Assembly (NCBI GenBank): GCA_001829315.1
Contig: MIAY01000025.1
Coordinates: 928-64,927, forward strand
Length of the DNA stretch: 64,000 nt
Direction of reading: 5' to 3'
Source of the DNA: Spirochaetes bacterium GWE1_32_154
Lineage (GTDB): Bacteria; Spirochaetota; GWE2-31-10
Under the pieces are notes generated by a model. The model made no database searches, was not told the origin of the DNA, and saw only the letters and a list, made by a program, of their open reading frames with translations. How positions within the stretch are numbered: position 1 is the stretch's first letter; every line of letters starts with the position of its first letter. Positions 55,079-63,434 of the stretch are shown piece after piece. Made by a program: the position numbers and the translations under genes.

Positions 55079-55303
55079 AATACTAAAATATTTATTTAAA
55101 AAAGGAGAAGATACAATTAAATAATAACTTGTTTTACTGATTATTGTACAGTTAGTTAAAAATTGCATGCTTGAGATTGATAAAGACCAAAGAGCCGACT
55201 TCTGTGTCGTCAGAGATTTTTGTTATGAGAACTTCACTATTTAATGAAATTAGTTTAGAGACCCCTTTTGGTGTCTTAGTATATAATATTTTGGAGAAAA
55301 AAA

Positions 55304-56131
55304 ATGAATAAAAAAATTGTTAAGATAATTGGATTAGTTTCAATATTATTTCTTGAAATTTTAATTAGTTGTAGTACAGAGACGACAACAACATTGACCA
55401 ACGAAATCACTGAAACTCGTTATGATAAATTAGGGGTAATTACTAGTCAAGTTGTTTCAGAGTATAATGAAGCGAAAATAATTAAAAGATCTATGTATAA
55501 ATATCCAAATGGAAATAAAAGTCTTGAAGGTTATATTATTTATGAATGGACTGGTAGTACTCCTACAAAAGAGTCAGCATACGATAGTAATAATAATTTA
55601 ATTTTTTATAATTCATGTGAATTAAATAGTAAGGGTCTAATGGAAAAATATATTCAATATAATCTTAATTATGAACTTACAGTAATATATAATTATGATG
55701 GTAATGAAAATGTAGTTAAGGCAACAACATATTCTTCTAATTCTATTCTCAGCTATATAGTTAAAGAATACAATGGTAAATATTTAACAAAAGAAACTTA
55801 TTATGATAATAAAGATAATAATGGAAATTTTATAACAAATAAGTACACTAAATATGATTATGATAATAGTAATTATAAGATAAAAACTTCAAAATTTACT
55901 TTGGATAATATAGCAAAAACAGAACTTTTATCAAGTTATGAAGTTTATGAATATGATATATTAGGTAATTTAATAAAAACTTCATGGTATTCTACGACTT
56001 GGGATGGAATTCTTAAACTTTTGTGTTATGAAATTAATAAATATGATAATAACAATAACAAAACAAAATTCGAAATGTATGGAAATGATGGGGTTATTTC
56101 CAGTTATGGAGTTATTACCTACAAAAATTAA
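55304..56131 (+). CDS. Lipoprotein with YD-type repeats
   Basis: A 275-residue lipoprotein: signal MNKKIVKIIGLVSILFLEIL with lipobox ISC, Thr-rich linker, then repeated Tyr/Asp/Asn strands (EYNEAKIIKRSMYKYPNGNKSLEG, AYDSNNNLIFY, EYNGKYLTKETYYDN, EYDILGNLIKTSWY). The pattern resembles MORN/YD or RHS-like beta-hairpin repeats and may form a long beta sheet on the cell surface or in the periplasm. No enzymatic motif. TTTGGAG lies before ATG 55304. Its AT content is higher than that of its neighbours, so it may be acquired. Confidence 0.8.
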   Translation: MNKKIVKIIGLVSILFLEILISCSTETTTTLTNEITETRYDKLGVITSQVVSEYNEAKIIKRSMYKYPNGNKSLEGYIIYEWTGSTPTKESAYDSNNNLIFYNSCELNSKGLMEKYIQYNLNYELTVIYNYDGNENVVKATTYSSNSILSYIVKEYNGKYLTKETYYDNKDNNGNFITNKYTKYDYDNSNYKIKTSKFTLDNIAKTELLSSYEVYEYDILGNLIKTSWYSTTWDGILKLLCYEINKYDNNNNKTKFEMYGNDGVISSYGVITYKN

Positions 56132-56219
56132 AATATTTCTATAATATTTTCATGTCTCATTTTAATTAATAAATCAAATTAGAATCATCTAATAATATTC
56201 TGCCGTCTTTATATCGTAA

Positions 56220-56259
56220 ACTAATATTATAAGCATACAAAATAGCTTATAATATTAGT
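56220..56259. repeat. Perfect 15-bp inverted repeat
   Basis: ACTAATATTATAAGC and its exact complement GCTTATAATATTAGT flank a 10-bp loop. It lies just beyond the end of a transposase-like remnant and may be an IS end, a terminator stem or an operator. Confidence 0.7.
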
Positions 56260-56274
56260 GAGGGAAAGCTAACG

Positions 56275-56450
56275 TCACAACTTGTCCCAGTCAAGCATTT
56301 TTGTAACATTTCTACCTAATTTTATGGACTTTTTTCTTTTTTCATAGGAGATAATCCTTCGTTGTAATTTTGCGGTCTTCTACGATTGTATTATAAGAAT
56401 GCAAAGTCAAATATTCATTTAGCAAGTTCATTCTGATTATTAAAGTAATA
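56275..56450 (-). pseudogene. Decayed transposase (rve/IS3-like) C-terminal fragment
   Basis: On the minus strand three frames in turn give transposase-like C-terminal text: NLLNEYLTLHSYN, then YNRRRPQNYNEGLSPMKKEK (56390-56322), then KSIKLGRNVTKMLDWDKL with its stop at 56275. The YNxxRPxxxxxGLSPM pattern is the usual end of DDE (rve) integrases. Two frameshifts split it and no start or catalytic part remains. The rest of the 600-bp space (56132-56731) holds the inverted repeat and a half-copy of the dispersed hairpin. Confidence 0.5.
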
Positions 56451-56528
56451 TTAATTTATCAATTCATTTCTTAATGTATTGAAATCAGTTTACAAAAATA
56501 AATTAAATAATGAAATTGCTTTGAAAGG

Positions 56529-56546
56529 AATTTTTGCAAGAAGCTC
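56529..56546 (+). repeat. Half-copy of the dispersed hairpin repeat
   Basis: AATTTTTGCAAGAAGCTC is the right arm only; it is followed by a 10-T run. A left-arm fragment, GCTCTTGCAAAAAT, occurs at 57713, on the other side of the next two genes. Confidence 0.55.
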
Positions 56547-56731
56547 TATTGTTTTTTTTTTAGTTTATTGGGTTGCTTGTTGACAGGAATTATAATTTCT
56601 CCTATCATTAAATATATGAGAGCAAGCTGGCTGTTCTCATATAGTAAAAGTTCGGCGTTACCGAATTCGAGTTTAAATTCGTTAGCGGAGGAAAATACTA
56701 TTATCAAAAAAACGATTCAATTTTAGTAATT

Positions 56732-57439
56732 ATGATTGCGGGACTTCTTTTCATGTCGTTACAGAGTGTATATGCCGGGGATGAATACGGTTATATAGGA
56801 GATGAGGTGGTAAAAGAAATCTATGAATCTTATGATCAGTTGGAAGTTCTGGGTGATGAATATTTGCCTCTCAGTGTCTGGGAAAATCCGGATTTGGAAA
56901 AAGGGTGTCTGAAAGATCTTTCCGCGACTTATAGTGATGAAAAAAACGCACCTGCTAAAATTAAAGTATTGAAGGTATATCTCAACTATCCACAATGGAT
57001 AAGTTATACGAAAGTGTCATCTGATGCCAATGACGGAGATCAAACTTATAGAAGAACTTTCTGTATCTATATTTTGCAGAAAGATACCGACAAATTTATG
57101 ATTGTATGGTCAAAACAGGTGTACGAAAATTGCACAAACTATGACCGGAATATACTCAAGCCTATTTCTTACAGTACACTGAGCGTAACAACCCTTTCTT
57201 CTGCCGACTGGGAAGATTGGGGAAAAGTAACGGCGTTCAAACTGACCAGGGAGCAGGTTGTAAATTTGGAACTAATTCCCGGAACAGTGACAAAACCGGT
57301 GACAAAAACAAACAGAGAAAAGCTGAATGTATCCCTTGAATATACCCCGGGTTATCCCGCGAAAGCTACAATACAGGCAAAAAATAGTACCGGCTATCTC
57401 GTGTTGTGGAAAAATGGTGAGTTTTCTTTGCTTGACTAA
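56732..57439 (+). CDS. Exported protein of unknown function, start unclear
   Basis: A 235-residue frame from ATG 56732. The first residues (MIAGLLFMSLQSVYAGDEYG) look like the core of a signal peptide without its basic n-region. A strong GGAGG lies 40 nt upstream at 56687-56691; ATT-ATC-AAA-AAA follows at 56700, in another frame, ahead of a seven-A run. One more A would fuse it in frame and give a normal n-region (IKKNDSILVI). Translation may therefore need slippage, or the gene is damaged. The mature part has no recognised domain; it is soluble and may bind via WISYTKVSS and LVLWKNGEF beta strands. A frame overlapping its end encodes a Tudor-like module. Confidence 0.65.
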   Translation: MIAGLLFMSLQSVYAGDEYGYIGDEVVKEIYESYDQLEVLGDEYLPLSVWENPDLEKGCLKDLSATYSDEKNAPAKIKVLKVYLNYPQWISYTKVSSDANDGDQTYRRTFCIYILQKDTDKFMIVWSKQVYENCTNYDRNILKPISYSTLSVTTLSSADWEDWGKVTAFKLTREQVVNLELIPGTVTKPVTKTNREKLNVSLEYTPGYPAKATIQAKNSTGYLVLWKNGEFSLLD

Positions 57440-57638
57440 CGTCGAATTTAAAAAGGCTCAGAACAGCCCACCTGCAACGGCGTCATTGAAAGTTGGAGCA
57501 AAAGTTTCAGCACAATGGACCAACGGATCCTTTTATCATGGGACAATAGTAAAGATCAAAGGCTCTGCTTATACAATAGAATGGGATGACGGCAGTGATC
57601 CAATAGACGTGACTATCAATCAGATTCGATTGAAGTAA
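57414..57638 (+). CDS. Tudor/Agenet-like SH3-fold fragment in the +1 frame
   Basis: A 74-residue frame from ATG 57414 overlapping the end of the previous gene. Residues ~24-74 match the Tudor/Agenet-like barrel: VGAKVSAQWTNGSFYHGTI followed by YTIEWDDGSDP and VTINQIRLK. The N-terminal part (KKAQNSPPATAS) looks like a linker. It could be an independent small gene, or the C-terminal domain of the preceding protein separated by a frameshift near 57420. No strong ribosome-binding site is present. Confidence 0.5.
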   Translation: MVSFLCLTNVEFKKAQNSPPATASLKVGAKVSAQWTNGSFYHGTIVKIKGSAYTIEWDDGSDPIDVTINQIRLK

Positions 57639-57710
57639 GCAATACCGTGTAGGAATACCATTGGCATCGTGAAGAAAACTGTCATGATGCCCATATTTAT
57701 TATATAGATG

Positions 57711-57727
57711 CTCTTGCAAAAATTTAA
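57711..57727 (+). repeat. Half-copy of the dispersed hairpin repeat (left arm)
   Basis: ATGCTCTTGCAAAAATT, the left arm only, 20 bp before the beta-helix lipoprotein start. Confidence 0.5.
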
Positions 57728-57747
57728 ACGATGAAGTCGGGGTAATA

Positions 57748-59478
57748 ATGAAAAAAGTGAATCAGGCTGATAGTATAAAAGTACTATGGTTACTAATAAC
57801 ATCTATTGCAATGTTCAGTTGCACAGATAGCACTACGCAAAAATCTGATACTGTTCCGGTAATTCAGAATAAAGTAACTACCGGCTGGACCTTATTTACA
57901 CCTTCAGATGATAGCCGTATCATGTATGTCTCAAATGATGGCGATGATTCAACGGCAAAGGTTTATGGATCTACAGATTTTGCTAACCCATTTGAGCCGG
58001 GGGTGGTTTATGCGTATGCAACGTATCAGGCAGCATACTTACAATCCCGTGATGGATATCCGGATTGGATTTTATTGCAAAGCGGGGATACGTTTATTAT
58101 AAATATGTCTATGCGATCAGGAAGAAGTACTAAGGAATATGCCTTAATCGGTTCATACGGTTTTACAGGTTCTATGCCCTTAGTTCATCCTCTGGTTAAA
58201 ACATCACCGGCTCTCACGATTCCCGGTGCAACTTCATTTTCGGCTGTTTCCGGTATTGATTTTTATGCTGTTTCAAGAAATCCCGCGATTTCCGGGTATA
58301 GCATTGATGGTTATACAGGTTTTAGCGGTGTAACCGGGAGAACAATAAGTGATATACTTATTGAAGGGTGTCGATTCAGATTTTTTGCCGGTAACCAGAT
58401 CCAATCATATAATGAAGGTGTAACTAAAAATATAATAATCAGGCGTACTGTTATTTCTGATAATTATTCAAACGGGGACGGACATTCTCAAGGTTTATAT
58501 GCCGGTTTTGTAAATGGTATACTGCTTGAAGAAAATATTTTTGATCATAACGGGTGGTATGCCAAATCTCCGGAAACACCGGGAACGGCAACTATGTTTA
58601 ATCATAATACTTATTTTGAAGACTGCCATAATGTCGTTTTTCTTAATAATATTTTCTCCCGGGGTTCAAGCATGGGTAATAAGTTTACAGCAAATACCGG
58701 AGTGGCAAGTTCTACAAATATTACAATTAAAAATAATTTCTATCTTGATGGCGAAATTGGAGTGGGAATCGGTGGAAATGTGGAGCTGGCGTACCGGTTT
58801 AATACTATCACCGTTGAAGGTAATGTTTTCACTGAAATCGGTAGATCAAGACCGACAAATAGAACACTTGGATGGGCATTAGATGCAGTCGGGTGGGATA
58901 ACGGCAGTATAACCGGAAATTACTTTCTGAATTTCAGTAATCCGGACGTTACCAATATTTATGGTATTCGACTTGAGGGCGGAGTTGGAAATGTTCAGAT
59001 TAACAATAATATCATCAATAATTTAAACCCTCACGGAAAAAGTAACAGAGGATATGCAATGCTTCTGGCTGCTACACAAACTGTTCAATCAAGTGTAATA
59101 ACCATATCGGGTAATCAATTCCTGGAACCAATGAATGAATTAGTACTTATTAAAATTGATAATGAGAATGACTTTTCAGCAATAACTTTTTTGAATAATA
59201 AATACTTTTCCAGTAATGAAAACAGCGCATTTCAAGTTGTTGATAGTATGAAAAATACAGCGTCATGGAGCTCACTTGCCGGTGATAATTCAACATTCTC
59301 ACAAACCGATTTTCCTGATTCGTCACGAAATGTTGAGACTTATATGCAAAGTATCGGTGCAACTTCAACAATTGATGGTTTTATTGAAGGATGCAGGAAT
59401 CAAACCCGGTATAATTGGGATTCTAACTATACAGCTCAATCAATTAATTATTGGATAAAATCAGGTTTCTCAAAGTAA
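57748..59478 (+). CDS. Parallel beta-helix lipoprotein
   Basis: A 576-residue protein with signal MKKVNQADSIKVLWLLITSIAMFSC (lipobox MFSC). From about residue 150 onwards it is a right-handed parallel beta-helix of the pectate-lyase-like fold: repeated ISDILIEGCRFRF, KNIIIRRTVISDN, NGILLEENIFDHNGW, NVVFLNNIFSRG, NITIKNNFYLDG, ITVEGNVFTEIG, VQINNNIINN coils with Asn ladders. Such proteins bind or cleave polysaccharides; no catalytic set can be pinned down. CGGGG precedes ATG 57748. It is likely surface or periplasmic. Confidence 0.88.
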   Translation: MKKVNQADSIKVLWLLITSIAMFSCTDSTTQKSDTVPVIQNKVTTGWTLFTPSDDSRIMYVSNDGDDSTAKVYGSTDFANPFEPGVVYAYATYQAAYLQSRDGYPDWILLQSGDTFIINMSMRSGRSTKEYALIGSYGFTGSMPLVHPLVKTSPALTIPGATSFSAVSGIDFYAVSRNPAISGYSIDGYTGFSGVTGRTISDILIEGCRFRFFAGNQIQSYNEGVTKNIIIRRTVISDNYSNGDGHSQGLYAGFVNGILLEENIFDHNGWYAKSPETPGTATMFNHNTYFEDCHNVVFLNNIFSRGSSMGNKFTANTGVASSTNITIKNNFYLDGEIGVGIGGNVELAYRFNTITVEGNVFTEIGRSRPTNRTLGWALDAVGWDNGSITGNYFLNFSNPDVTNIYGIRLEGGVGNVQINNNIINNLNPHGKSNRGYAMLLAATQTVQSSVITISGNQFLEPMNELVLIKIDNENDFSAITFLNNKYFSSNENSAFQVVDSMKNTASWSSLAGDNSTFSQTDFPDSSRNVETYMQSIGATSTIDGFIEGCRNQTRYNWDSNYTAQSINYWIKSGFSK

Positions 59479-59528
59479 TTTACTGATAGTTTTACATGAG
59501 GTGAAAATATATAACATAAGGATTAACA

Positions 59529-60005
59529 ATGAATTATACATTATTCCTCGATTTAGATGGGGTTCTGGCTGATTTTGAAAACGGAGTTCTGCTCGCAACG
59601 GGCAGAGAAACGGGTACTATGAGCGAAAAGGTTATGTGGCCGATACTCGCAAGAACTAAGGGGTTTTACGAGAAATTACACTGGATGAGCGACGGCAAAC
59701 TTCTTTGGGATTTCTGCAAAAATTATGAACCTATAATAATTACAGGTTTACCGTTAGGCTCCTGGGCAGAACCGCAGAAAAAAGCATGGTGTCATAGAGA
59801 GCTTGGAAAAGATGTTGAGGTTATTGCCTGCATGACACGCGAAAAACCTCAGAAGGCATGGGAAGTGACACCTGAAGATCAAATCGCCGTACTTGTTGAC
59901 GATAGAATTAAAATCAAAGAACAGTGGGAAGCAATGGGTGGCGTTTTTGTATTTCATACGTCGGCAGAATCAAGTATCAGCCAATTAAAAGCACTTGGGT
60001 TTTAG
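59529..60005 (+). CDS. HAD-family 5'-nucleotidase-like hydrolase
   Basis: A 158-residue HAD-superfamily enzyme of the NT5C/deoxyribonucleotidase-like group. Motif I is FLDLDGVLADFENG (nucleophile and acid/base Asp), motif II TGLPLG, a Lys in REKPQKAW and motif IV VLVDDRIKIKEQWE. It should dephosphorylate a nucleotide or another small phosphate. Cytoplasmic; no signal peptide. AAGGATTAACA lies before ATG 59529. Not obviously linked to its neighbours. Confidence 0.87.
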   Translation: MNYTLFLDLDGVLADFENGVLLATGRETGTMSEKVMWPILARTKGFYEKLHWMSDGKLLWDFCKNYEPIIITGLPLGSWAEPQKKAWCHRELGKDVEVIACMTREKPQKAWEVTPEDQIAVLVDDRIKIKEQWEAMGGVFVFHTSAESSISQLKALGF

Positions 60006-60034
60006 TGATTTGAGCTGTAGTTATAATCTACTCA

Positions 60035-61594
60035 CTAATCCCTTTTATACCAGTCAAATTGGACTAAATTTCTTTTTTCCATATCAAACACCAGCCCGAG
60101 TTCATACACCGTTTTACTATCATCACCGAGATACTTAGCTGCATAATCCATTTCCTGAATTTGCTTTAATGCTGTATTTTCCGTTTCATTCGATACGCTT
60201 TTAGGTACTGCTTTGATTTCCATAACACATATTGTATTACCAAGTTTTATTGTCATGTCAGCCTGACCGTGATTCGTGATGTCTTCAGGTATGACCTCGC
60301 AGTTGATTGCGGAGAAAAATGCATAGAGAACCGATGCGTAGTAACCTTCGTACTCATGAAGTTTCGATTTTGTTACATTGCGATAGGGGATACCGGCGAA
60401 AAGTCGAATGATGGTTTTTTCTAATGACGAAAAATTCCCTGTTAATACATTCTCATAGATAGATTTTTCATACTTCAATTTATCTACTGTATAATTTGTA
60501 TATCCGGATATTAAATATTTATTTAATGATCTTTTGACTTCAATATTAGGATAAGACAATTTGAATTGCTGCTCTCCCATGTATGACGTGACTTCCTTTA
60601 TTGTCAGATATCCTGATTGAAATAGTAAAGTAGCAGGTTCAATTCTATCAATTTCGAATGAACTGAGTATTTCCTCGCCAACTTCAATATCATCAAGATC
60701 CGGAAGAAAATAGTTGTTTTTCTGGAATAATTTGATTAAGAATGTTGGAGTCCCTGTTTCAAACCAGTAATTACGGTATGTTTTAGCATTACTGATAAAT
60801 AACAGAATATCGTATGGGTTGTATACTTTTTCTCCGAGGAAGTTATATCCGTTATACCAGGTTTTCAGTAATTCCCGATCTACCCCTTCAAGATGTTCTT
60901 TGAAATATATTTCAAGATCATCTTGGGTGTAACCGCAAATTGTCGAATAATCTTTATGTAATGTAATATCCTCTAAATTGTTAATGCCCGAAAAAATATT
61001 CACCTTGCTGAATTTACTAACACCGGTTAAAAAGACAAACTGAATATTTGCATCCTGTTCTTTGATAACCGAGTAAAAATTTTTTAGTCCGTCACGAATA
61101 TCCATGGCCATCTCAGGGTTTTCGATGTTATCAAGAAGCGGTTTGTCATATTCATCTATTAGTATTACTACTTTGGATGAATATTTCGTAGCTAGAGAAG
61201 ATATGAGTTCACTCAATATACCGGAAACGGTCTCAGATTCTATGTGAATGGTATGATTTTTTTTAAGTGCATTTAGTTTTTCTTTTAGTTTAACATCAAG
61301 TTCGTTTCTATTTCGTACCGTTCCACCTGCAAAATCTATCTTGATTACAGGATATTTTTTATCCCAATTCCAATTATCATAAACGAAAAGTCCTTTAAAA
61401 AGTTCTTTATTACCATCAAATATTTCTTTAAGCGTATCAAGGAATAATGATTTGCCAAATCGTCGTGGTCGGGAGAGAAAATATCTTCCGGGGTTTATTA
61501 TGAGATTGTATGCAATCTTTGTTTTATCGATATAAATCATGTTATTTTCTTTTATCATTTGAAGATTGCTAATGCCGATTGGTAAGTTTTTCAT
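60035..61594 (-). CDS. AAA-ATPase-like plus PD-(D/E)XK nuclease protein (DUF1703 type)
   Basis: A 519-residue protein of the AAA-ATPase-like/PDDEXK_9 family, common in anaerobes and Bacteroidetes as multicopy accessory genes. N-terminal IDKTKIAYNLIINPGRYFLSRPRRFGKSLF has the family's Walker A (RRFGKS); VVILIDEYDKPLLD is Walker B; FLTGVSKFSKVNIFSGINNL is the sensor-like motif. The C-terminal nuclease shows GQADMTIKLGNTICVMEIKAV (D...ExK). Role unknown; mobile-element or defence-linked functions have been suggested for the group. GGAG precedes ATG 61594. Confidence 0.9.
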   Translation of the reverse strand: MKNLPIGISNLQMIKENNMIYIDKTKIAYNLIINPGRYFLSRPRRFGKSLFLDTLKEIFDGNKELFKGLFVYDNWNWDKKYPVIKIDFAGGTVRNRNELDVKLKEKLNALKKNHTIHIESETVSGILSELISSLATKYSSKVVILIDEYDKPLLDNIENPEMAMDIRDGLKNFYSVIKEQDANIQFVFLTGVSKFSKVNIFSGINNLEDITLHKDYSTICGYTQDDLEIYFKEHLEGVDRELLKTWYNGYNFLGEKVYNPYDILLFISNAKTYRNYWFETGTPTFLIKLFQKNNYFLPDLDDIEVGEEILSSFEIDRIEPATLLFQSGYLTIKEVTSYMGEQQFKLSYPNIEVKRSLNKYLISGYTNYTVDKLKYEKSIYENVLTGNFSSLEKTIIRLFAGIPYRNVTKSKLHEYEGYYASVLYAFFSAINCEVIPEDITNHGQADMTIKLGNTICVMEIKAVPKSVSNETENTALKQIQEMDYAAKYLGDDSKTVYELGLVFDMEKRNLVQFDWYKRD

Positions 61595-61748
61595 ATTAAT
61601 TACTCCAAAAACACCATGAATTGAAAGGATTTCTGTAAAAGCCTCTTTAAAATATATATTATAAAAGGCTTTATTGCAAGAAACTTTATGAAACCGATTG
61701 ATTTGAAAAGATTGTTTATCTTACACGTTTATTAGTAGTTGCACCCCA

Positions 61749-61835
61749 TTATTTCACCTTATACCAGTAGTTTTCCGTAGTACCGGCTTTCAGTTTATTA
61801 TCAGTCTTATCAAGTGCCACAAAAAGCTCATCTTT
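61749..61835 (-). pseudogene. SH3-like C-terminal fragment in frame after the rsmI stop
   Basis: Directly after the rsmI TAA the same frame stays open for 28 codons and reads KDELFVALDKTDNKLKAGTT then ENYWYKVK and a stop. DKTDxKxxxGTTxxYWYKV is the look of a bacterial SH3 (SH3b) domain end found in spirochaete-like exported proteins. It has no start codon of its own, so it is probably a remnant of a lost gene, or is reached by stop readthrough. The rest of the gap (61595-61748) holds only a degenerate hairpin repeat (61619-61690). Confidence 0.4.
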
Positions 61836-62522
61836 TTAATGTTGCCCGTTATGGATTGGCGACAAAATTATCAGGAATTCCCCTTTTTCGATTTTGTCTT
61901 TTTCGAGTTCTTTTTTAATTGCTGATGGTTTTCCGCGGTACATTTTTTCGTCACTCATCGTTACATTATACGGAAGCATCATTTCCCGATTATTGCAGAA
62001 TTTTACAAGAAGATCCATAAGGTTAAGTAAGCGATACGGGGTTTCTAATAAAATAATAGTTTCTTCACGTTTTAAAAGTTTTTTTAAGTCAAGTTCTCTC
62101 TGCTCTTTTTTTTGGGATATAAAACCTGCGAAATAAAAATCTTTTATTTCAAATTGAGATAATGGTAGTGCGGTAATAATTGAGTTAGCACCGGGCAACG
62201 ATACGAGATTAATTTTTTTCCGTCTTAAATGTGATAAGAGATGAAAACCCGGGTCTTCAAAAAGTGGTGTTCCGCAGTCAGACACCAGCGCACCGGTTAG
62301 TTTTTTTTCAATCATTTCATCAACGATGCTGATTGCTTCAGTTTCACTTTTTCTTTGACATTCAATATATTCTTTAATCGGGATGTTAAGGGCAAGACAT
62401 AACTGTTTGTATTCTTTACCATGTTCACAGACAACAAAATCAACCGTTTTCAGGATATTGAGTGCACGAATTGTAATGTCTTCAAAATTCCCGATGGGAG
62501 TCGCAACAATATAAAAATTCAT
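61836..62522 (-). CDS. rsmI: 16S rRNA 2'-O-ribose C1402 methyltransferase, short form
   Basis: A 228-residue tetrapyrrole-methylase-fold SAM enzyme. Conserved: FYIVATPIGNFEDITIRALNIL, VSDCGTPLFEDPGFHLL, SLPGANSIITALPLSQF, FAGFISQKKEQR and LLETPYRLLNLM. RsmI methylates C1402 in the decoding centre. It lacks the ~50-60-residue C-terminal extension of E. coli RsmI, ending at EFLIILSPIHNGQH, just before an SH3-like fragment. It may be a natural short form or a 3'-truncated gene. AAAGGA precedes ATG 62522. Confidence 0.85.
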   Translation of the reverse strand: MNFYIVATPIGNFEDITIRALNILKTVDFVVCEHGKEYKQLCLALNIPIKEYIECQRKSETEAISIVDEMIEKKLTGALVSDCGTPLFEDPGFHLLSHLRRKKINLVSLPGANSIITALPLSQFEIKDFYFAGFISQKKEQRELDLKKLLKREETIILLETPYRLLNLMDLLVKFCNNREMMLPYNVTMSDEKMYRGKPSAIKKELEKDKIEKGEFLIILSPIHNGQH

Positions 62523-62606
62523 AAATATTCCTTTAGTTGTAAAATATTTTTATATAATTAATTTTAATAAAATGGTAGAATAAATTATTACAAAACAGGA
62601 AATAGT

Positions 62607-63422
62607 ATGGATATAGAAACTCAGATTAAATTTGCTTTAGAAGAAGATTGTAGAGATACCGGTGATGTTACTTCCGATGCAATATTCAGTGATGAATATG
62701 CAGAATATAAACTTATAGCAAAAGATAGTGGAATTATCTGCGGGGTAGATGTTTTTAAAAAAGTTTTTGAAATAGTTGATCCGGAAATAAAAGTGCGATT
62801 ATTATATAAAGATGGTGATGAAATAAAATCATTTGATGTTATTTCAGAAATTACCGGTCCGGTTAAAGGGATTTTAAAAGCTGAAAGAACAGCACTTAAT
62901 TTCATTTCACATTTAAGTGCTGTTGCGACAAAAACGGCTTTATTTGTTTCAGAATCACATGGCATTAGAATTTTAGATACCCGTAAAACAATACCGGGTC
63001 TTCGTGATTTGCAGAAATATGCTGTGAAAACCGGTGGCGGTGAAAATCATCGAATTGGTTTATACGATATGGTAATGATCAAAGATAATCACATCGACGG
63101 ATGTGGCAGCATAACGAAAGCTGTCGAAAAAGTGAGAAAAAAGTGGGGCGACCGTTACAAAATAGAAGTTGAAACAAGAACTCTTGATGAGGTGAACGAA
63201 GCATTGTCATGCAATGTTGATCGTATCATGCTTGATAATATGGATAATGAAACTATGACTAGAGCAGTTTTACTTATTAACAAAAAAGCTGAAGTGGAAG
63301 CATCGGGTAATATGACGCTGGAACGCTTAAAAACATTGTCAGGGACAGGAATTGATTTTGTTTCCTTCGGGGAACTTACCCATACAATTAAAGTATTTGA
63401 TTTTTCTCTTGTAAAACAGTAG
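62607..63422 (+). CDS. nadC: Nicotinate-nucleotide pyrophosphorylase (carboxylating)
   Basis: A 271-residue NadC (quinolinate phosphoribosyltransferase), making nicotinate mononucleotide from quinolinate and PRPP in de novo NAD synthesis. Conserved: EEDCRDTGDVTSDAI, AERTALNFISHLSAVAT, ILDTRKTIPGLRDLQKYAVKTGGGENHRIGLYDMVMIKDNHI (given in parts: DTRKT, GLRDLQKYAV, GGGENHR), EVETRTLDE, IMLDNMD and EASGNM. Length is normal. AGGAAATAGT precedes ATG 62607. It is followed 12 bp on by nadB, so the two share an operon; nadA is not seen before the window ends. Confidence 0.95.
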   Translation: MDIETQIKFALEEDCRDTGDVTSDAIFSDEYAEYKLIAKDSGIICGVDVFKKVFEIVDPEIKVRLLYKDGDEIKSFDVISEITGPVKGILKAERTALNFISHLSAVATKTALFVSESHGIRILDTRKTIPGLRDLQKYAVKTGGGENHRIGLYDMVMIKDNHIDGCGSITKAVEKVRKKWGDRYKIEVETRTLDEVNEALSCNVDRIMLDNMDNETMTRAVLLINKKAEVEASGNMTLERLKTLSGTGIDFVSFGELTHTIKVFDFSLVKQ

Positions 63423-63434
63423 GAGAGTAGTAAT

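Noticed and set aside
57507-57719. Minus-strand 70-residue frame
   Set aside because: Overlaps the Tudor-like frame and has no recognisable domain, start site or partner.
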